Shown one piece after another: positions 42,331-55,459 of a stretch of 64,000 nt of DNA. The notes below the pieces were generated by a model that saw only the letters and a list, made by a program, of their open reading frames with translations, was not told where the DNA came from and made no database searches. Made by a program: the position numbers and the translations under genes. Within the stretch, counting starts at the first letter, position 1. The number at the start of each line of letters is the position of its first letter. Source of the DNA: Psylliodes chrysocephalus. Lineage: Eukaryota > Arthropoda > Insecta > Coleoptera > Chrysomelidae. The stretch lies in contig OV651829.1 in NCBI GenBank assembly GCA_927349885.1, positions 17,189,112 through 17,253,111 of the forward strand. Reading direction: 5' to 3'.

Positions 42331-43122
42331 TATAAGCCTTTGAGAGCCATCCCCTCCTAAACTCGATTTCACCCATCAGAGCCTACCTTTGGAACCATGG
42401 TACTTGTATGATTATTTTTGTTCTCTATTTTGTCTTACTCCAACCATGAGTACGATTGTTGAGTGACTTGGATTTTTAAGACTAAACATCAGATTCACCT
42501 CTAGGGACCGCGGGTTCAGTTGTGCCATCTTGGGTTCTCTGAAAAAAGTTCTGCAGAGCCCGGGCTGGCACAGCAGAATCACGTGAGTGATATTTTTGTT
42601 TTGCCTTGACAATAAAAAGATTAATTCACATTAAACATTTATTTAAATTAAAATTTAACTAACAAATGAATCAGATTTCAAAAAAAATTCTTTAAATTCA
42701 ATACTAACAAATTTTGATTTCCTTTCCCCACCTCCAATCACTCGAATCACACTTGGAGAAACTTGTTCAACACTGAGATGAACGCACCTCCTCTCTTGAC
42801 ATTTGATCGGTCAACGTCTTTAAGTGTCGCTTGTCACCACTGTCACATGGAAACAGTTGATCAAATAAATGTATAAATCAATTTAAATTTTAAAATATCA
42901 TTAATAGTAAATAATTATGATTTAGCAAGTTGAGAATTTCCAGAAATATTTATATTTTGGAATAGGGATGACTGAGAACTTGGTGGATATGCTTGTTTGT
43001 GGACAGTAGGTAGACTTTTTTACAATTATAATGTAAATAGAAAAAACCTTCAGTTTTTTTTTGGCCTTTTGCCTTTAACCTTTTTCATATTAACTATTGT
43101 ATTCTAAATTTAAATTTCAATA
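42331..43122. other. No recognisable feature
   Basis: This is sequence between the Penelope relic and the mariner-like element. It may include Penelope 3' sequence, but I have no evidence. Confidence 0.3.
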
Positions 43123-43589
43123 TACAGGGTGTCTGTAAAAGGTCTTTACAAAAACATACCACATATTCCTTAGACCAAAATAAATCGATTTAAGTAAAAT
43201 TACCTTAGTACAAAGTTGCTTCGTTTGGGCTCCAGAGGGCCTTGAAGTTACAATTTTTAAATCGTTTTTCCCATATAAATTTAAAACGGCATATGCGATT
43301 TTGCTGAAATTTGGTATATTGGTAGAGTTTTAAAATGGTATTAAAATTTTGTCCGATAATAATACATAGGCGTAGAACTTGATTTTTTAAATAATTGCAC
43401 CTTTAAAAATTCTACGCCAATGGGAGAAAAGGAGTTTGAATATGAAATTTAGATTGCGCAACTCATTTACTTTAAAAAAGGTACTCTTGATAAGACTCGA
43501 ATACTCTCATGGTTTTCGGTAAATTTCTGTTTCAACAGTGTATAGGTTTCGCAAAAATATTTATTTACAACATAATCAAAATAGAGATT

Positions 43590-44677
43590 TTACAAAAATT
43601 GTTCAAAATGTTCACCATTTTCACGCATACAAAGATTTATACGTCGAAGAAAATTAAAATGTATCCTTTCCATAACTTCTTCATCACCTCTAAGATTGTT
43701 TATTGCATCTTGAATACGTTGCCAGAGTTGTTCCTCATTTTCTACAGGTTCCCTGTAAACTGTGGATTTCAGATGTCCCCATAAAAAGTAATCCATCGGT
43801 GTTAGGTCTGGGGAACGTGGTGGCCAGTTTACAGGTGCGTCATTACCTCTGCCTACCCATTTGTGTGGATATTGTTAATTCAAGTGGTTTCTAACGTTTA
43901 AAGAAAAATGTGGTGAAGCTCCATCTTGCATAAACCACATATCTCTCCGAAGTTGGAGAGGTAAATCTTCTAACAATTCTGGCAACGTATTTTGTAGAAT
44001 ATCCAAATAATTTTCTCCAGTTAATCTTCGTGGAAGTATGACAGGACCAACAATGAAATTACCAATTATTCCAGCTCACACATTAATTTTGAATTCGTGC
44101 TGAAAAAGGTTTACCTTTATTGCATGCGGATTTTCAACGGCATAAACATGTTCATTATGGGTATTAGTTACACCTCTTCTCGTAAAACCCGCTTCATCGG
44201 TAAAGAGAACATTCTTGACAAAGTTTGGATCTCTTTCTCTTTGCATATTAACAAATCGACAGAAACCCAAACGAACTTGAGGATCATGGACTAATAATTC
44301 TTGTACTGGCTTCTTATGGTATGAATATAGCAATTGTTCTCCAAGCACTTTATGAACGACATCTTTACTTACTCCTAGTTCCCTTCCATAATTCGTCTGG
44401 TGTTTAATTCTGGATCTTCTTCAACACGTTCTAAAATGTCTTCTTCAACTTCAGGAATCCTTACAAAACGTTCTCTTCCATTACCAACAGTGTTGGGAGC
44501 AAAGGAACCGGTCTCCCGAAGACGTCTCTCAACAGCAGCAAAAGTTGGGTGGCTAGGTACACGACGATTTGGAAACCTTTCAGAGTACACCCTGACACTT
44601 TCTCGAGCATTTCCTTCACAAAATCCTAATGTCAGTAACATATCGGTATATTCTGCATTGGTATATTGTACAGCCAT
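43590..44677 (-). pseudogene. Mariner-like transposase (DUF4817-type HTH plus DDE)
   Basis: MAVQYTNAEYTDMLLTLGFC starts at 44677. The HTH region reads RVYSERFPNRRVPSHPTF, ERRLRETGSF. After a one-base frameshift near 44375 come GVSKDVVHKVLGEQLL, RDPNFVKNVLFTDEAGFTRR (first Asp) and HEFKINV, then TGA in place of Trp (near 44074). Next are GIIGNFIVGPVILPRRL, WFMQDGASPHFSLNVRNH (second Asp), TAA near 43877, and PPRSPDLTPMDYFLWGHLKS (third Asp, 38 codons after the second). The reading ends at HFEQFL. It would be about 360 residues; two stops and one frameshift inactivate it. Confidence 0.9.
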
Positions 44678-44947
44678 ATTAATAAACCACGCATTTGTTT
44701 TTTTAATTATTGAGTCAGATAGAACACTTTCAATCGTTAACAAGAGATTAGGTGTTAAAACTTGACAATATTTTTATTTAGATGAAACTATGGAAACCAA
44801 CAATAAATGTTTTTGTATACGTATTGCAGGGAAATAATTAATATTCCTCAAAAAATCATACATGGCAAGAATCGAGTATTTTTGTTAAAAGTCTCGATTA
44901 GAGGTGTTGAAGAAGATATGAAAAAAGTACATTTTTATGTTTTTTAT

Positions 44948-45140
44948 CGTATAAAATTTTGTCCGATAATAATACATAGGCGTAGAACTTGATTTTTTAA
45001 ATAATTGCACCTTTAAAACTTCTACGCCAATGGCAAAAAAGGGGTTTGAGTATGAAATTTGGATTGGGTACTCATTTACTACAAAAAATTACCTTTGATA
45101 ACACTCGATTTACTCTCATGGTTTTGACAAAGTTCGTATT
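44948..45140. repeat. Third, internal copy of the mariner TIR inner arm
   Basis: AAAATTTTGTCCGATAATAA through CTCATGGTTTTGACAAAG repeats 43335-43515 in the same orientation. With the right TIR (45180-45370) it forms a ~420-bp palindrome with a ~45-bp spacer. Confidence 0.8.
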
Positions 45141-45594
45141 TTAATAATTATTGTTTATGTTCTAAAATTACTAAAATGCTAATTTCGTCAAAACCATGAG
45201 AGTAATCGAGTCTTATCAAGAGTACCTTTTTTAAAGTAAATGAGTTGCGCAATCTAAATTTCATACTCAAACTCCTTTTCTTCCATTGGCGTAGAATTTT
45301 TAAAGGTGCAATTATTTAAAAAATCAAGTTCTACGTCTATGTATTATTATCGGACAAAATTTTAATACCATTTTTTTTGCCACATAAAACTCTACTAATA
45401 TGTTAAATTTCAGCAAAATCGTATATGCCGTTTTAAATTTATATGGGAAAAACGATTTAAAAATTGTAACTTCAATGCCCTCTGTAGCCCAAACGAAGCA
45501 ACTTTGTACAAAGGTAATTTTACTTAAATTGACTTATTTTGGTCTAAGGAATATGTGGTATGTTTTTGTAAAGACCTTTTACAGACACCCTGTA

Positions 45595-47007
45595 TATTCC
45601 CCAGTAAAATTTTTAATTTGTTAACTTGTTTTCAACTGTACTCAATGCGAATAGTGAAGGTGGTATAATTCCTTAGTTCCACACAAGCTAACTTACTTCT
45701 GGATATGATTTTTTAGGGGTTTATCCCACACTCACTATTCCCAGCACCGGGTTATGTCACTCTGTTTGTTATCTTTTAATTATTAATTTGTTCAAAATTA
45801 CCTTATATATATATATATATATATATGTGTTTTTAACTTTTGACTCAAAAGTCTTACTCAGATTTTATTTTTACACATATTTACAAATTGTAAGTTTACA
45901 TTCACAATTTTTGTAGATAAGCACTTTGCATTTAATAATTTAAAAAAATTTGCCCGAAATACAAGTCTTTCCTTTTTAATTTTAATTTTAAATGCTTGGA
46001 GCTCTTTGGATCTTTTAGGGCCTAAAGAGTTCTTTTATGTACAATTCAAAATGAAAGTCCCCCTCGTATTTGATATCAAAAATTTTTAAAAATATAGGTA
46101 GAACCTACCTATAAGTATTTACTAACTTTTTCAAAAAGTCAATTAGAAAAAGGTTACCATAATATCACGGTGCATTAAGTTTTTGGATTAAAGAACAGAT
46201 ATCAGCAGGAATGAGCAATTAGCTTCATTGAAAAACCTTGTTCTTCCCTTCGCATTTCGCACCCACCATCAAACTTGAATACGTTTTATCGCTCATCTCG
46301 AATCACTGATTTATCTTATTTTATCATTTACAAATGCATTAAGAGTGATTACAAGCACCTATAAAATCGCACGAGACTATGTTATTATTAGTACCCATGT
46401 ACCTAACCATGACAAGGTCTTAAGAAGATTGCTATCAAGAACGCGTCTGGTTTGCCTAATAGAGTTTGACATTTGTCGAAACACGAAGCACCTATTAATT
46501 AGGTATACCTATATATACAAATACTAATAGATATACATACAGGTTGTCCCGAAATTGAACTGATTCGATATTTTCGAGATATCTACCCCTAAGTCTTCAG
46601 TATCATGTGCGAAATATAACTATGAGATTTGGGAAAAAGGTGGTGTATTTTATGGAGTTTAATTGATTCTATATTACCAAAATAAAGGACCCCGCACAAA
46701 TCTTATGGGAAATGACTTATCGTGAGATTCTTTTGAAATTGCAGCACCAACCGTTTGGATAGTACAGGGTGTTGAATATGAACTTTTTGATATTGGACTT
46801 AAATCCTCGTATTGCGTCCAATTCAACTGTTTTTTGCTATGATCAGTGTTCAATAATATTCCCTTGAATATGTGATACTTATTGTTACAAATCTGTCTTT
46901 TAATTGTGTCTATTTAGGGTAAAATTTTCATTTGTCTAATTTAAAAAATCACATTTTTATTTAAAATTTATTTTCACAAAACCCGTCCTTGGATTTCTTC
47001 CACACCA
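45595..47007. other. Unassigned; (TA)n at 45806-45827 and two solo mariner-type termini
   Basis: ATACAGGTTGTCCCGAAATT (46539) and GTACAGGGTGTTGAATATG (46763) look like TE termini but face the same way and have no partners. No gene is recognised. Confidence 0.35.
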
Positions 47008-47008
47008 G

Positions 47009-48640
47009 GGGCGGTTTCTCCATTGGATCATTTGTGAAGTAAACACCCAGTTACATTTCATAAAAACACATTACTTTAAAATAAGTAACAAATATATTAA
47101 TTCAATTTTAATAACTTTATTGTTTTCATACGTGTTAGTATCTTTTTTTGGGTACGCCACTGCGCTCTGGCTAATCGCGTTTCCGTGGCGATTTTTTATA
47201 AGTGAACCCGAAGGAGTGAGAGGCGTTCTTGAAATTATTTAGTTGAGAAGAGATGTCGCACGTTAAGAGATCCCTCAAAACGTAGTGAAACAATCATAAA
47301 ATCATTTAAATCAGATTAATTTGCGCAACGCAGTGACGTCACAAAGTAGGGCGGGGCATACGAACTTTCCAATCATTGATATAAAATAAAGAGGAGATGC
47401 TATGAGGATACTAAACGTGTCCGCACAGTTTTACGTCATATGTCAAACTCGAGAAGTTACGCAGTTTTAGTGAGAATAACTACCATCTATAAATTATAGA
47501 GGTACTGATAAACACTGTCAGACTGATGTAGCGGTGAGAATTTAACTCGAATGATGATGTCGCATGCATTTACAAAAAAATGGAAGCTAAACTTACATTA
47601 CAGTTTTTTTTAAAGACGATATAAAAAATAAATAGGTATTGCACTTGGCTAAATTAATTCAAAAAACTAAATAGTTGTGTCTATGTTAGGTATCTATCAT
47701 AAAGATAATTAAATATTTACCAATATCAGTACCTGGGATGTAAACTGAACTATATCGTACTATTTATAGAGGCATGTTGGAGATATATGACACTATATCA
47801 TAGAAAAATTGTTATCAGAATATAGAAATATGTTAGCAAAACTAACAAGTCATGTATATTAAAAAAAGTTTTAATAGATTATTAGTAAACAATACATATT
47901 CTGAAAATAATTGTGGCTAACTATATTTCTTGTCGAAATATAATTGATATATGTAAATATGGAACACAAAAGTGTCCAAACAACATTCAGTCTGCTCTAC
48001 TAAACAGTTGATTTGAATGACTGCAGTTTACCTCCGACGCACTTATTACCCATTAAATAATTTTCAAAACTTTGACTTTATCATTTTTTATTGTACTTAT
48101 TTTTTTAGTCTATTGTGTTATTATTTTAGCCTTGATTATATTATTATTATACTCTTCACACAGTAATCTGTGAAGAGTATTATAGGTTTTACTTTGTCCG
48201 ATGTCACATTTTTTGTCTGAACGATAAGTCAAAAACGAAAAATTATATCAACTTGAAAATTTTATGCAAAAACAAGCTCTATAAAGGGTATAAAGGGACA
48301 AAGCCTATTGATTAAAAAAAAAAAACTGATTAAAAATAGGGTGTTGAGATGGGTTGATATTAAAAAAATCCTAAATTAAAAACGAAAAACAAAACGCGAT
48401 AACAACCTGACATTTTTAGAAAAAATCAAGATCTATAAGGAGATAAGTTCTATTGGTTGTGAAAAAAATTTGAATAATAGTGGGGGGGGGGGGGGGTTAA
48501 ATGAGGTTGAAATATTTAAAAAAATCTAACTCAAAAACGAACAAATATATTAACTTGAAATTTTTGGAAAAAATCAGGCTTAATAAGGGGATTAAGCCTA
48601 TTGATTTAAAAAAAATATTTCTGAGGGTGATAAAAAATTT
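47009..48640 (+). mobile_element. Diverged partial copy of the THAP/hAT-like element
   Basis: It starts with CAGGGGCGGTTTCTCCATTG like the 49052 element and shares CACCCAGTTACATTTCATAA and TCTGGCTAATCGCG. After ~350 bp it is interrupted by other sequence: 47375-47475 matches 17735-17830 (ATAAAGAGG...TACGTCATATGTCAAACTCG). It regains the internal tandem repeats at 48150-48640. The CAGTGGCGG end is absent. Confidence 0.6.
48484..48498. repeat. Poly(G) run (~15 G)
   Basis: An uninterrupted G tract lies in the tandem-repeat zone of the diverged element, in otherwise AT-rich DNA. Confidence 0.9.
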
Positions 48641-49937
48641 ACTGGGTGGTAAAACATGGTCAATAGGTGGTTAAACGCATCCAGCTTTTATAACTAAAAT
48701 TTTAAAATTTCGTGCGACCAGCATCACACTGCTGGACAAACTTAGGTATGAACAATATTTTACAGTGTTATTTTTAAAAATTGACGTGATTTTGAAAATT
48801 TGATGGCGGCACGTTTTTAAATTAACGCTCCCCGTACAAAAAGAAATATAGGTAGGTATTAGACAGTATTAGTAGTAGGTACCTATAATTAAAAGGAAAC
48901 TTTATGAAAATCTAATAATGATTAAGGATAATTTCTCAACTCCCAAATAAAAAATATTCTCAAAATTTGTTTTATTTTTTTATTGTTACAAAAACTCAGC
49001 TAATAATTTGCGTTTGATCCATATTATTTTAGTTAGGTGCCTATTATGGACCAGGGGCGATTTCTCCATTTGTGCAGTGAACGCCCAGTTAAATTTCATA
49101 AAAACACATTATTTTAAAATTACATAAATAACATAAAAATATAAATTTAATTTTAATATTGTTATTTTCATGTTAATCTATATTTTTTGGTACATCATTG
49201 TCCTCTGGCTGATCGCGTCTCTGTGGCACAGTATACATAAGTAAACTGTGTCTGTGGCGTATTATGATGAGTGAGCCCAACACGAGTGAGACGATATGGC
49301 GAATGCATATAGCTAAAAAGAGAAGACAACACGCCAACAAATCCTTCAAACTGTCAAAGAAGACATTAATTGGCGCGCCACTCACAAACAAGGTTGCCAA
49401 ACCAGTGTTGCCAGTCTAGTACAATTCACAATTGTACTAGATGTAGTTCATTCTACGTGCATCAGTGTTCACATGAAATATATATAGGTATTGTGTTTCT
49501 TGTTTGGGTTCGTTATCAATAAAGAACCCCCTTTTTCCCCTTCTATGAATTAGATGTAACTGCAAATAGAATTCAAAAAATCTGATACATTTAAGGAATC
49601 TGGTACATATTTTAGACAAATCTGGTACATAACAAAAACATATTCTGGCAACACTGTACCAAATCAAACAAACTGTCATTGCGTCTTCCGTCATTTTTCT
49701 ATTATGATTATTTTTTGTGCTCATTTAAAAAAATGTGTTTAATTAAGAACTGTGACATTAATAAATTGAAAGTATGTGTGTCAATTCAACTATTGTTCCC
49801 GAAAAACTTCTTTAAGGCAAGGTAAATAAAATTATTTTTAAAGTTGTTGTTTTATTTAACTATAATAAAGTTTTACGAATCTAATTTGTTTTATATTTTG
49901 TTTCAGTGTTTAATTCTAATACTAAGACTACTTCAAA

Positions 49938-50054
49938 ATGGTCTGTTTTGTAACCAACTGTAAATACTATGAAGTAAGAAATAAGCAAAAATTTGTAAAT
50001 TTTTTGTTTCCCACAAAACCCGTTAAAAGGAAAAATTTGATTATTCTGATAAGG
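49938..50054 (+). pseudogene. THAP-type zinc-finger exon remnant
   Basis: MVCFVTNCKYYEVRNKQKFV, then NFLFPTKPVKRKNLIILI, is the start of a THAP domain (Met at the start, C-x4-C pair, then the F(xF)PxxxxxR region). A possible donor AAGGTATTT follows at 50052. The C-x2-H half and the invariant Trp are not in frame downstream. It suggests that the ancestral autonomous element encoded a THAP-domain protein split by introns. Confidence 0.55.
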
Positions 50055-50989
50055 TATTTATTTGACATCATAATGGAAATGTATAATAAACGTTTGATTA
50101 AGATAAAGAGGCAAATGGTTTCTCACTTTAAAAGTTTGAATCGGACCAGTTAATTTAATATATTCAATGAGAAATTTTATATATGTTATTTATCTATGTT
50201 ATATACATATGTTAATTATCAATCGTGTTACCCTGAAATATTTTATTTTAATTACATTTTTTTATTGCCTTGTTTGTATAATTTAGTATTTTCAAAAATA
50301 TTAGATGTATTGGTAATTTGGATCATGCAGGTATTAAATAAAAATAAGGCTGTTGGTAAATTAGTTTACAGTTGGTAATAAAGTAAGTCTCGAAAAGAGC
50401 AATAAGTATTAAACATAAATGTTGATTAGGCACTTAAAAGTCACATCCCAGATATATACATGCTCTGGCTAATCAATCCTATAAGTACATATCAAAACAT
50501 TATTATACTATCTACAATTAAAAAATAATTTGAAAATACAGATGAAGCCGATTTACCTATTTAGACTAGACAAAATTATTATTATTCTATTATTTATTAA
50601 AACACATTATTTTTTAGTAAACAGGTAAATGCAAAAGTCTGTCATGAGGATGGGACAGTAGCTATAGCAAGAATACTTTGGAATGTGCTGTGAAATACAC
50701 TTAGAAAGGGTCATATGGAGAATTAAGTGTGATAATATTTTACGATGTGTATCTCACTAGTTTAGTTCACAGATTTCTGTAAATGTTCAATTATATGCTG
50801 TTATTTCAAACTTTTAGTATCCTTTGATAAAAGAAGTTGAATATTATTGTTGACCTCTTTAAACTGTTTATTTTACCTTATACATTTTTTGTCTACTCTT
50901 CATACAGTATTCTGTGAAGAGTATTATAGGTTTACTTTGTCCGTCTGTCCGATGTCACATTTTGTGTCTGCATATTACCTAATTCAAAA

Positions 50990-51800
50990 ACAAGCAAAAA
51001 TCAAGCTCAATAAAGACAAATCTGATTAAAAATAGGGGGTTAAGATAAGATGGGTTGAAATTAAAAAATATCCTAAATTAAAAACGAAAGCGGTAACAAC
51101 ATGAAATTTTAAGTAAAAATTAAGCTTTATAAAAAGATAAAGCCTATAGATACTGAAAAAAAAAATGAATATATTGGGGAGTTAAGAAGAGGTAAAATAT
51201 TAAGAAAAAATCCTAACTAAAAAACGAAATGTGATATCAACTTGAAATTTTTAGCAAACATAAAGGGAGAAGAAGCCCTTTAATTATAAAAAAAATCTGA
51301 TTAAATATGGGGGATTTAAGGGGGGTTAAAATTAAAAAAAATCAAAAATAAAAAGCGATATTAACATGAAATTTTTAGTAAAAATCAAGCCATATAAGGA
51401 ATTATAAAAAATGAAGCTTTATAAAAAGATAAAGCCTATAGACACTGAAAAAAAAAAAAAATGAATATATTGGGGAGTTAAGGAGAGGTAAAATATTAAG
51501 AAAAAATCCTAACTAAAAAATGAAATGTGATATCAATTTGAAATTTTTAGCAAACATAAAAGGAGAAGGGGGATTTAAATTAAAAAAAAAAATCAAAAAT
51601 AAAAAGCGATATTAACATGAAATTTTTAGTAAAAATCAAGCCATATAAGGAATTATAAAAAAAAATCTGATTAAATATGGGGGATTTAAGGGGGGTTGAA
51701 ATTAAAAAAAAAAAATAAAAAATGAAAAGCGATATAAACATGAAATTTTTAGTAAAAATCAAGGTCTATAAGGAGATGAGGCCTATTGATTGTGAAAACA
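50990..51800 (+). repeat. Expanded ~120-130-bp tandem repeats in copy B
   Basis: About six to seven degenerate units carry CATGAAATTTTTAGTAAAAA, CTATAAGGAG and GGGGGATTTAAGGGGGGTT blocks. A larger block starting near 51115 reappears near 51410. It is longer than the homologous array at 10380-10840. Confidence 0.75.
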
Positions 51801-52394
51801 ATCTGGTAGAAAATGGGCAGTTAAGGGGGTCTGTTAAACTGCGAAAAGTATCATTTAGAATGCCAGGCGTTATATATCATTATTTTAGTTTGTATCTGTG
51901 TAATAGTATGTATTGTGATGGGACTGATCTTATAAAATAAACATTTAAAACATTTTAGTTCTTATTTTATTTGCCAATAAAAGGTATTTAAAAAATATAT
52001 TTTATTTGACATCTGTGACAAAAAATGAAAAATGGTAGGTAAAGTTTCATATAATTTTTTTTACACAAAAATCAATGTCAAGCTTTCTACATAACGTGAT
52101 AATATATATTTAAAAATAATCTCAAATTATGACGAAAAATCAGTTCACTAACTAATAATGTTTATAGATGGGTTTCAATGTATTAAAAACAAACCACATA
52201 TTACTAACTAACTAAAATATTCATTTATTAATAGTTGTAGTGCTTGAAAACAATATGATGTTGATAATAACTACACTTAATACAAACTCAAATAATAAAA
52301 AAAACAGCGATATTGGCTTTTGAACCGAACTTACAAAAGATAAAATTATTGGAAAAAGTGAACACCCATTTTAAATCACCAGGAGCCGCCACTG

Positions 52395-53716
52395 TATATG
52401 GACATTTATTTTAGACGGAATTTTTTAAATTTACGTTACTACCTATATGTAGGTACATACTTGAGTATTTTAAGGCAGAGCAAAAATTACAGATTAATTA
52501 ATTGTTAAGTGAAAACAAGTTTTCAGGATTTGTTCAGTTTTGACATACCTATCTAATTAATTATAAAAGATGATTTTACATATTTTGAATAAGGCGTAAT
52601 TTAAATTACTTCCATAATACCTACCTATACCTACTTACTATCTAATAGTAGGCAAGCTGTTTTAAGCCTAGTTGTAGGTACCTACCTATGATAGTTCATT
52701 CCTATATAAGTTTTTAATCAGGATATCTGGAACTCTTTAACGATGTGACAAAAATTGATGTAGATACCTAACAGCCTACTTTCCTATGTACCTACCAACC
52801 TACCTATTCCTGAAAAATATTCAGTAAAAGGTAGCATAAAATATTACCTAATATCAATGTTTTTTATAATGAATAACTGCAAGGTTTCCTTTATTGAAAT
52901 AACACCCCCAAAAATAATTAAAATATTAGGTACTTACAGTATTACCATATCTTTCCACACTTCAACTATTAAAGTTACGAATTCGAACAAACAAAATATC
53001 CTTTCATTCACAATGTTTTCTGAACGGTTCGTAGTAACAAAAACACTTAAAAACTCGAATGACACAACTAACGCACACTGCACAGGATCAGTTGATACTG
53101 AAACACAAAACACTCAAAGCCACCGCTGAAATAGAACGGCCTCACCCTCCTTTCTCCCTCTTCCGACATTTCTCTATGCTTTGCCCAATAGATTTCAGGC
53201 GTTGCGCTAAACCACACCCTTCACTTCCTGTATCTAACACCTGATGATCGTGCGGGACGCGATTGGTTTGCATAGAAATGAAAGTGTTTTTTGAGTTAGC
53301 TAGATTGGGAGATCGTGTGTGGGCGTATTTTTAGTTTATTGTCGGCAACTGTCAATATTTGTTTTAAATTATTAGAATCGTACCTAAAGTTCGTAGCTGC
53401 TGGGAAGGGACGCCATTTTTGTGAAAGTAAACAGAAAGTTAAATTAATCCTTTTACCAAAATGTATAGGTATGTATCTACCTATTATTATATGCCTATCT
53501 ATAATTCTAGGTGGTCCACACTGTCATACAAAACGATACCTACTTTTTTACTGCAAGTTAATTACTATTTCTTAATTGTCTGAAGGGCATTTAATCTCTT
53601 CCCACGTGACCGCAAGCAGTTTTCATTCAACCTCTGCGTTTTCTAATATTGGAAATTATATTTCTTATACTTATAGGTACCGAAATTTTACATTGTAGGT
53701 ACAAGATAGACATCAA
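52395..53716. other. Unassigned; TAGGTA/TACCTA-rich tract and a GC-richer block
   Basis: 52610-52830 is rich in ACCTACC/TAGGTAGG words. 53090-53300 is less AT-rich with a CCAAT-type word (GATTGGTTTG, 53260). Short frames at 52857-53129 and 53059-53244 have no domain or splice support. Confidence 0.35.
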
Positions 53717-54503
53717 CAGTGGCGGCTCGTGATAATAGATACTAGATGGTAGTGCCAGATTTTTAACAAATGTGAAAACCCCACCGGAGGCGCCCTGTCG
53801 GAGGCCCACCAGAGGCGAAACATTTTTGGGGTGCCACGTCCAAATTTTTAACCAAAATTCCTTTAAAAAACTGCCTTTGGGCAAAAATTTATCACGGTAT
53901 TGCCAAAATAGATATAAAATTTTAATTAAAAAAATAAATGAAGGACTGTAACTTTTATATCTACCTATCTATTATTTGAGTACTATTTATGAAGTTTCTA
54001 ACACAAGTTTTTCCCCGAAACAGGCCGCCAGGGTTAGTCTTATCCTAAACTTTGCCAATAAATTACTCAAAACTTATTAAAGAACTCTGTAAAATTAATT
54101 AAAAATTATAAATTAACTTACCCCCAGTAATTAATGCTGAAAGTCCTTGCAGTTCATTATTACCTTTAGGTACATATACTAAAAAAAAAATATAAAAATA
54201 AAACTATACCTATTTACATAGGCGCCGGAACTTAACAATTGCTTTGAGTGCCCGGCCTCTATACAGGAAATGGGGACAATCCACCTTCCACCCTTCACAC
54301 CTCACTTAAAGGCACCACCAGTTTTTTAAAAGCACATTAAAAGCTATTTTAAAGCGTTAATTTTATAAAAATATCCTTGAAAAACAAAAGGTATTGTCGC
54401 ATGTCCAATTGTATCAACAATCGGTAGGCTGGAGGCTTGAAGGTTCCCACCTAAATCGGGATAGGTATCTGGCAACCTTATATGCTCGGTGCAGCCACCA
54501 CTG
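53717..54503. mobile_element. Possible short element with CAGTGGCGGCTCG ... CAGCCACCACTG ends
   Basis: The left terminus CAGTGGCGGCTCGTG at 53717 belongs to the same terminus class as the THAP/hAT-like element. GCAGCCACCACTG ends at 54503. Flanking octamers do not match. The right end runs into a hairpin, CACCACTG-GTATT-CAGTGGTG (54496-54516). Confidence 0.4.
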
Positions 54504-54736
54504 GTATTCAGTGGTGCTGCAGTGCTATAGTACCAATTTTTGATAATTTATTAATACACATATAATGGAGTATTGTATATATACAGGGTTGCCATTTGAA
54601 AAACAAAACATAGCCAATTTTGTCGCACCCCAGTTCCTTTACGAAAAAACGCTCGGACCGCCGAGAGCCAGGTCGGGCCCCGGGACAATTCTCTACATCG
54701 GGCCCTGTGACAAAAACTCTTAACCAAAAACTTTTC

Positions 54737-54771
<35 letters not shown>

Positions 54772-55459
54772 AAGAAAAAAAGGTCCTCGCCTCGAAGAAA
54801 ATAAATTTTGTCCCCCTCAATTATTCTTCTTCTAAAAAAAAACTCCTCTGCCGAAAAAAAACTCCTCTAAACTAACACTTTTCCTCCAAATTTCAATCAC
54901 ATCACCTCCCCTTTTTCTTGTTATGTCGAATTTCTCATGCGGAAACAGAAAACCCTACTGTCGGGCACCCCTTATAGCGCTGCCGGGCCCCCATTTGAGC
55001 CCGGGCCACCCCCCCCTAGTCGGGCTTGCTCGGACCCGTCAATTTTGGATTTAGGGGGAAACATTTTATTTCCTAGTTTCATTCCATGAACAGAAACCTT
55101 CTAGCGGGGATGAAACTTGCCCCTAAAATCTTAAATAGAAAGAGGGGTCAAATGATAGCTTATTTTGAAGATATTTTTACATAGATTTTAACCGCTGAGT
55201 TTAAAATCGCTATATACTGTCAATTGTATTCACTTATCAAAATCGTCTTCATTAAGTTCTTATACCAGATGAATTTTGTAGGGATGTTTTTTCAATATCT
55301 TCTGAATGCTATTTTTCTTAATACCAGATGTTATCGCCAACTGCATTATACTCAATGTGGGTTCTTGAAAAACATGCCCTAAAATCGCCCCACCTCTGTA
55401 GCTCCATTTACTATAACATTTTCCATTTTACGTCATTTGGTAGCTATTGACCCTGTATC
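54504..55459. repeat. GGGCCCGG-type repeat copy 2, A-run and AT-rich filler
   Basis: It contains TATACAGGGTTGCC (54580), CGGGCCCCGGG (54673) and a ~29-base A run at 54740-54768. GCCGGGCCCCCATTTGAGCC (54981) is the inverse of the repeat at 34010. No gene is seen. Confidence 0.5.

Larger units (their letters stand above)
43125..45592 (-). mobile_element. Mariner-like element with ~400-bp terminal inverted repeats
   Basis: CAGGGTGTCTGTAAAAGGTC at 43125 and its inverse ending at 45592 are flanked by TA (43123-43124, 45593-45594). The inverted similarity runs about 390-410 bp inward on each side (to about 43520 and 45180), unusually long for this superfamily. A degenerate transposase lies between (43590-44677). 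A third copy of the inner arm sits at 44948-45140 in the same orientation as the left arm. Confidence 0.88.
49052..52394 (+). mobile_element. Full-length THAP-bearing hAT-like non-autonomous element, copy B
   Basis: The left end is CAGGGGCGATTTC and the right end, inverted, is CAGTGGCGGCTCC (13 bp, four mismatches). The flanks TTATGGAC (49044-49051) and ATATGGAC (52396-52403) differ at one position and by a one-base offset, consistent with an old 8-bp TSD. It contains a THAP-like exon (49938), small frames without homology and a tandem-repeat block (50990-51800). No transposase core was found. A CAGxGGCG end and 8-bp TSD favour hAT; THAP domains occur in P and some hAT-related elements, so the superfamily remains open. 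Confidence 0.8.

Noticed and set aside
52857..53244. Promoter or first exon of a host gene
   Set aside because: Composition and a CCAAT-like word are suggestive, but no donor site, TATA/Inr pair or protein similarity supports it.
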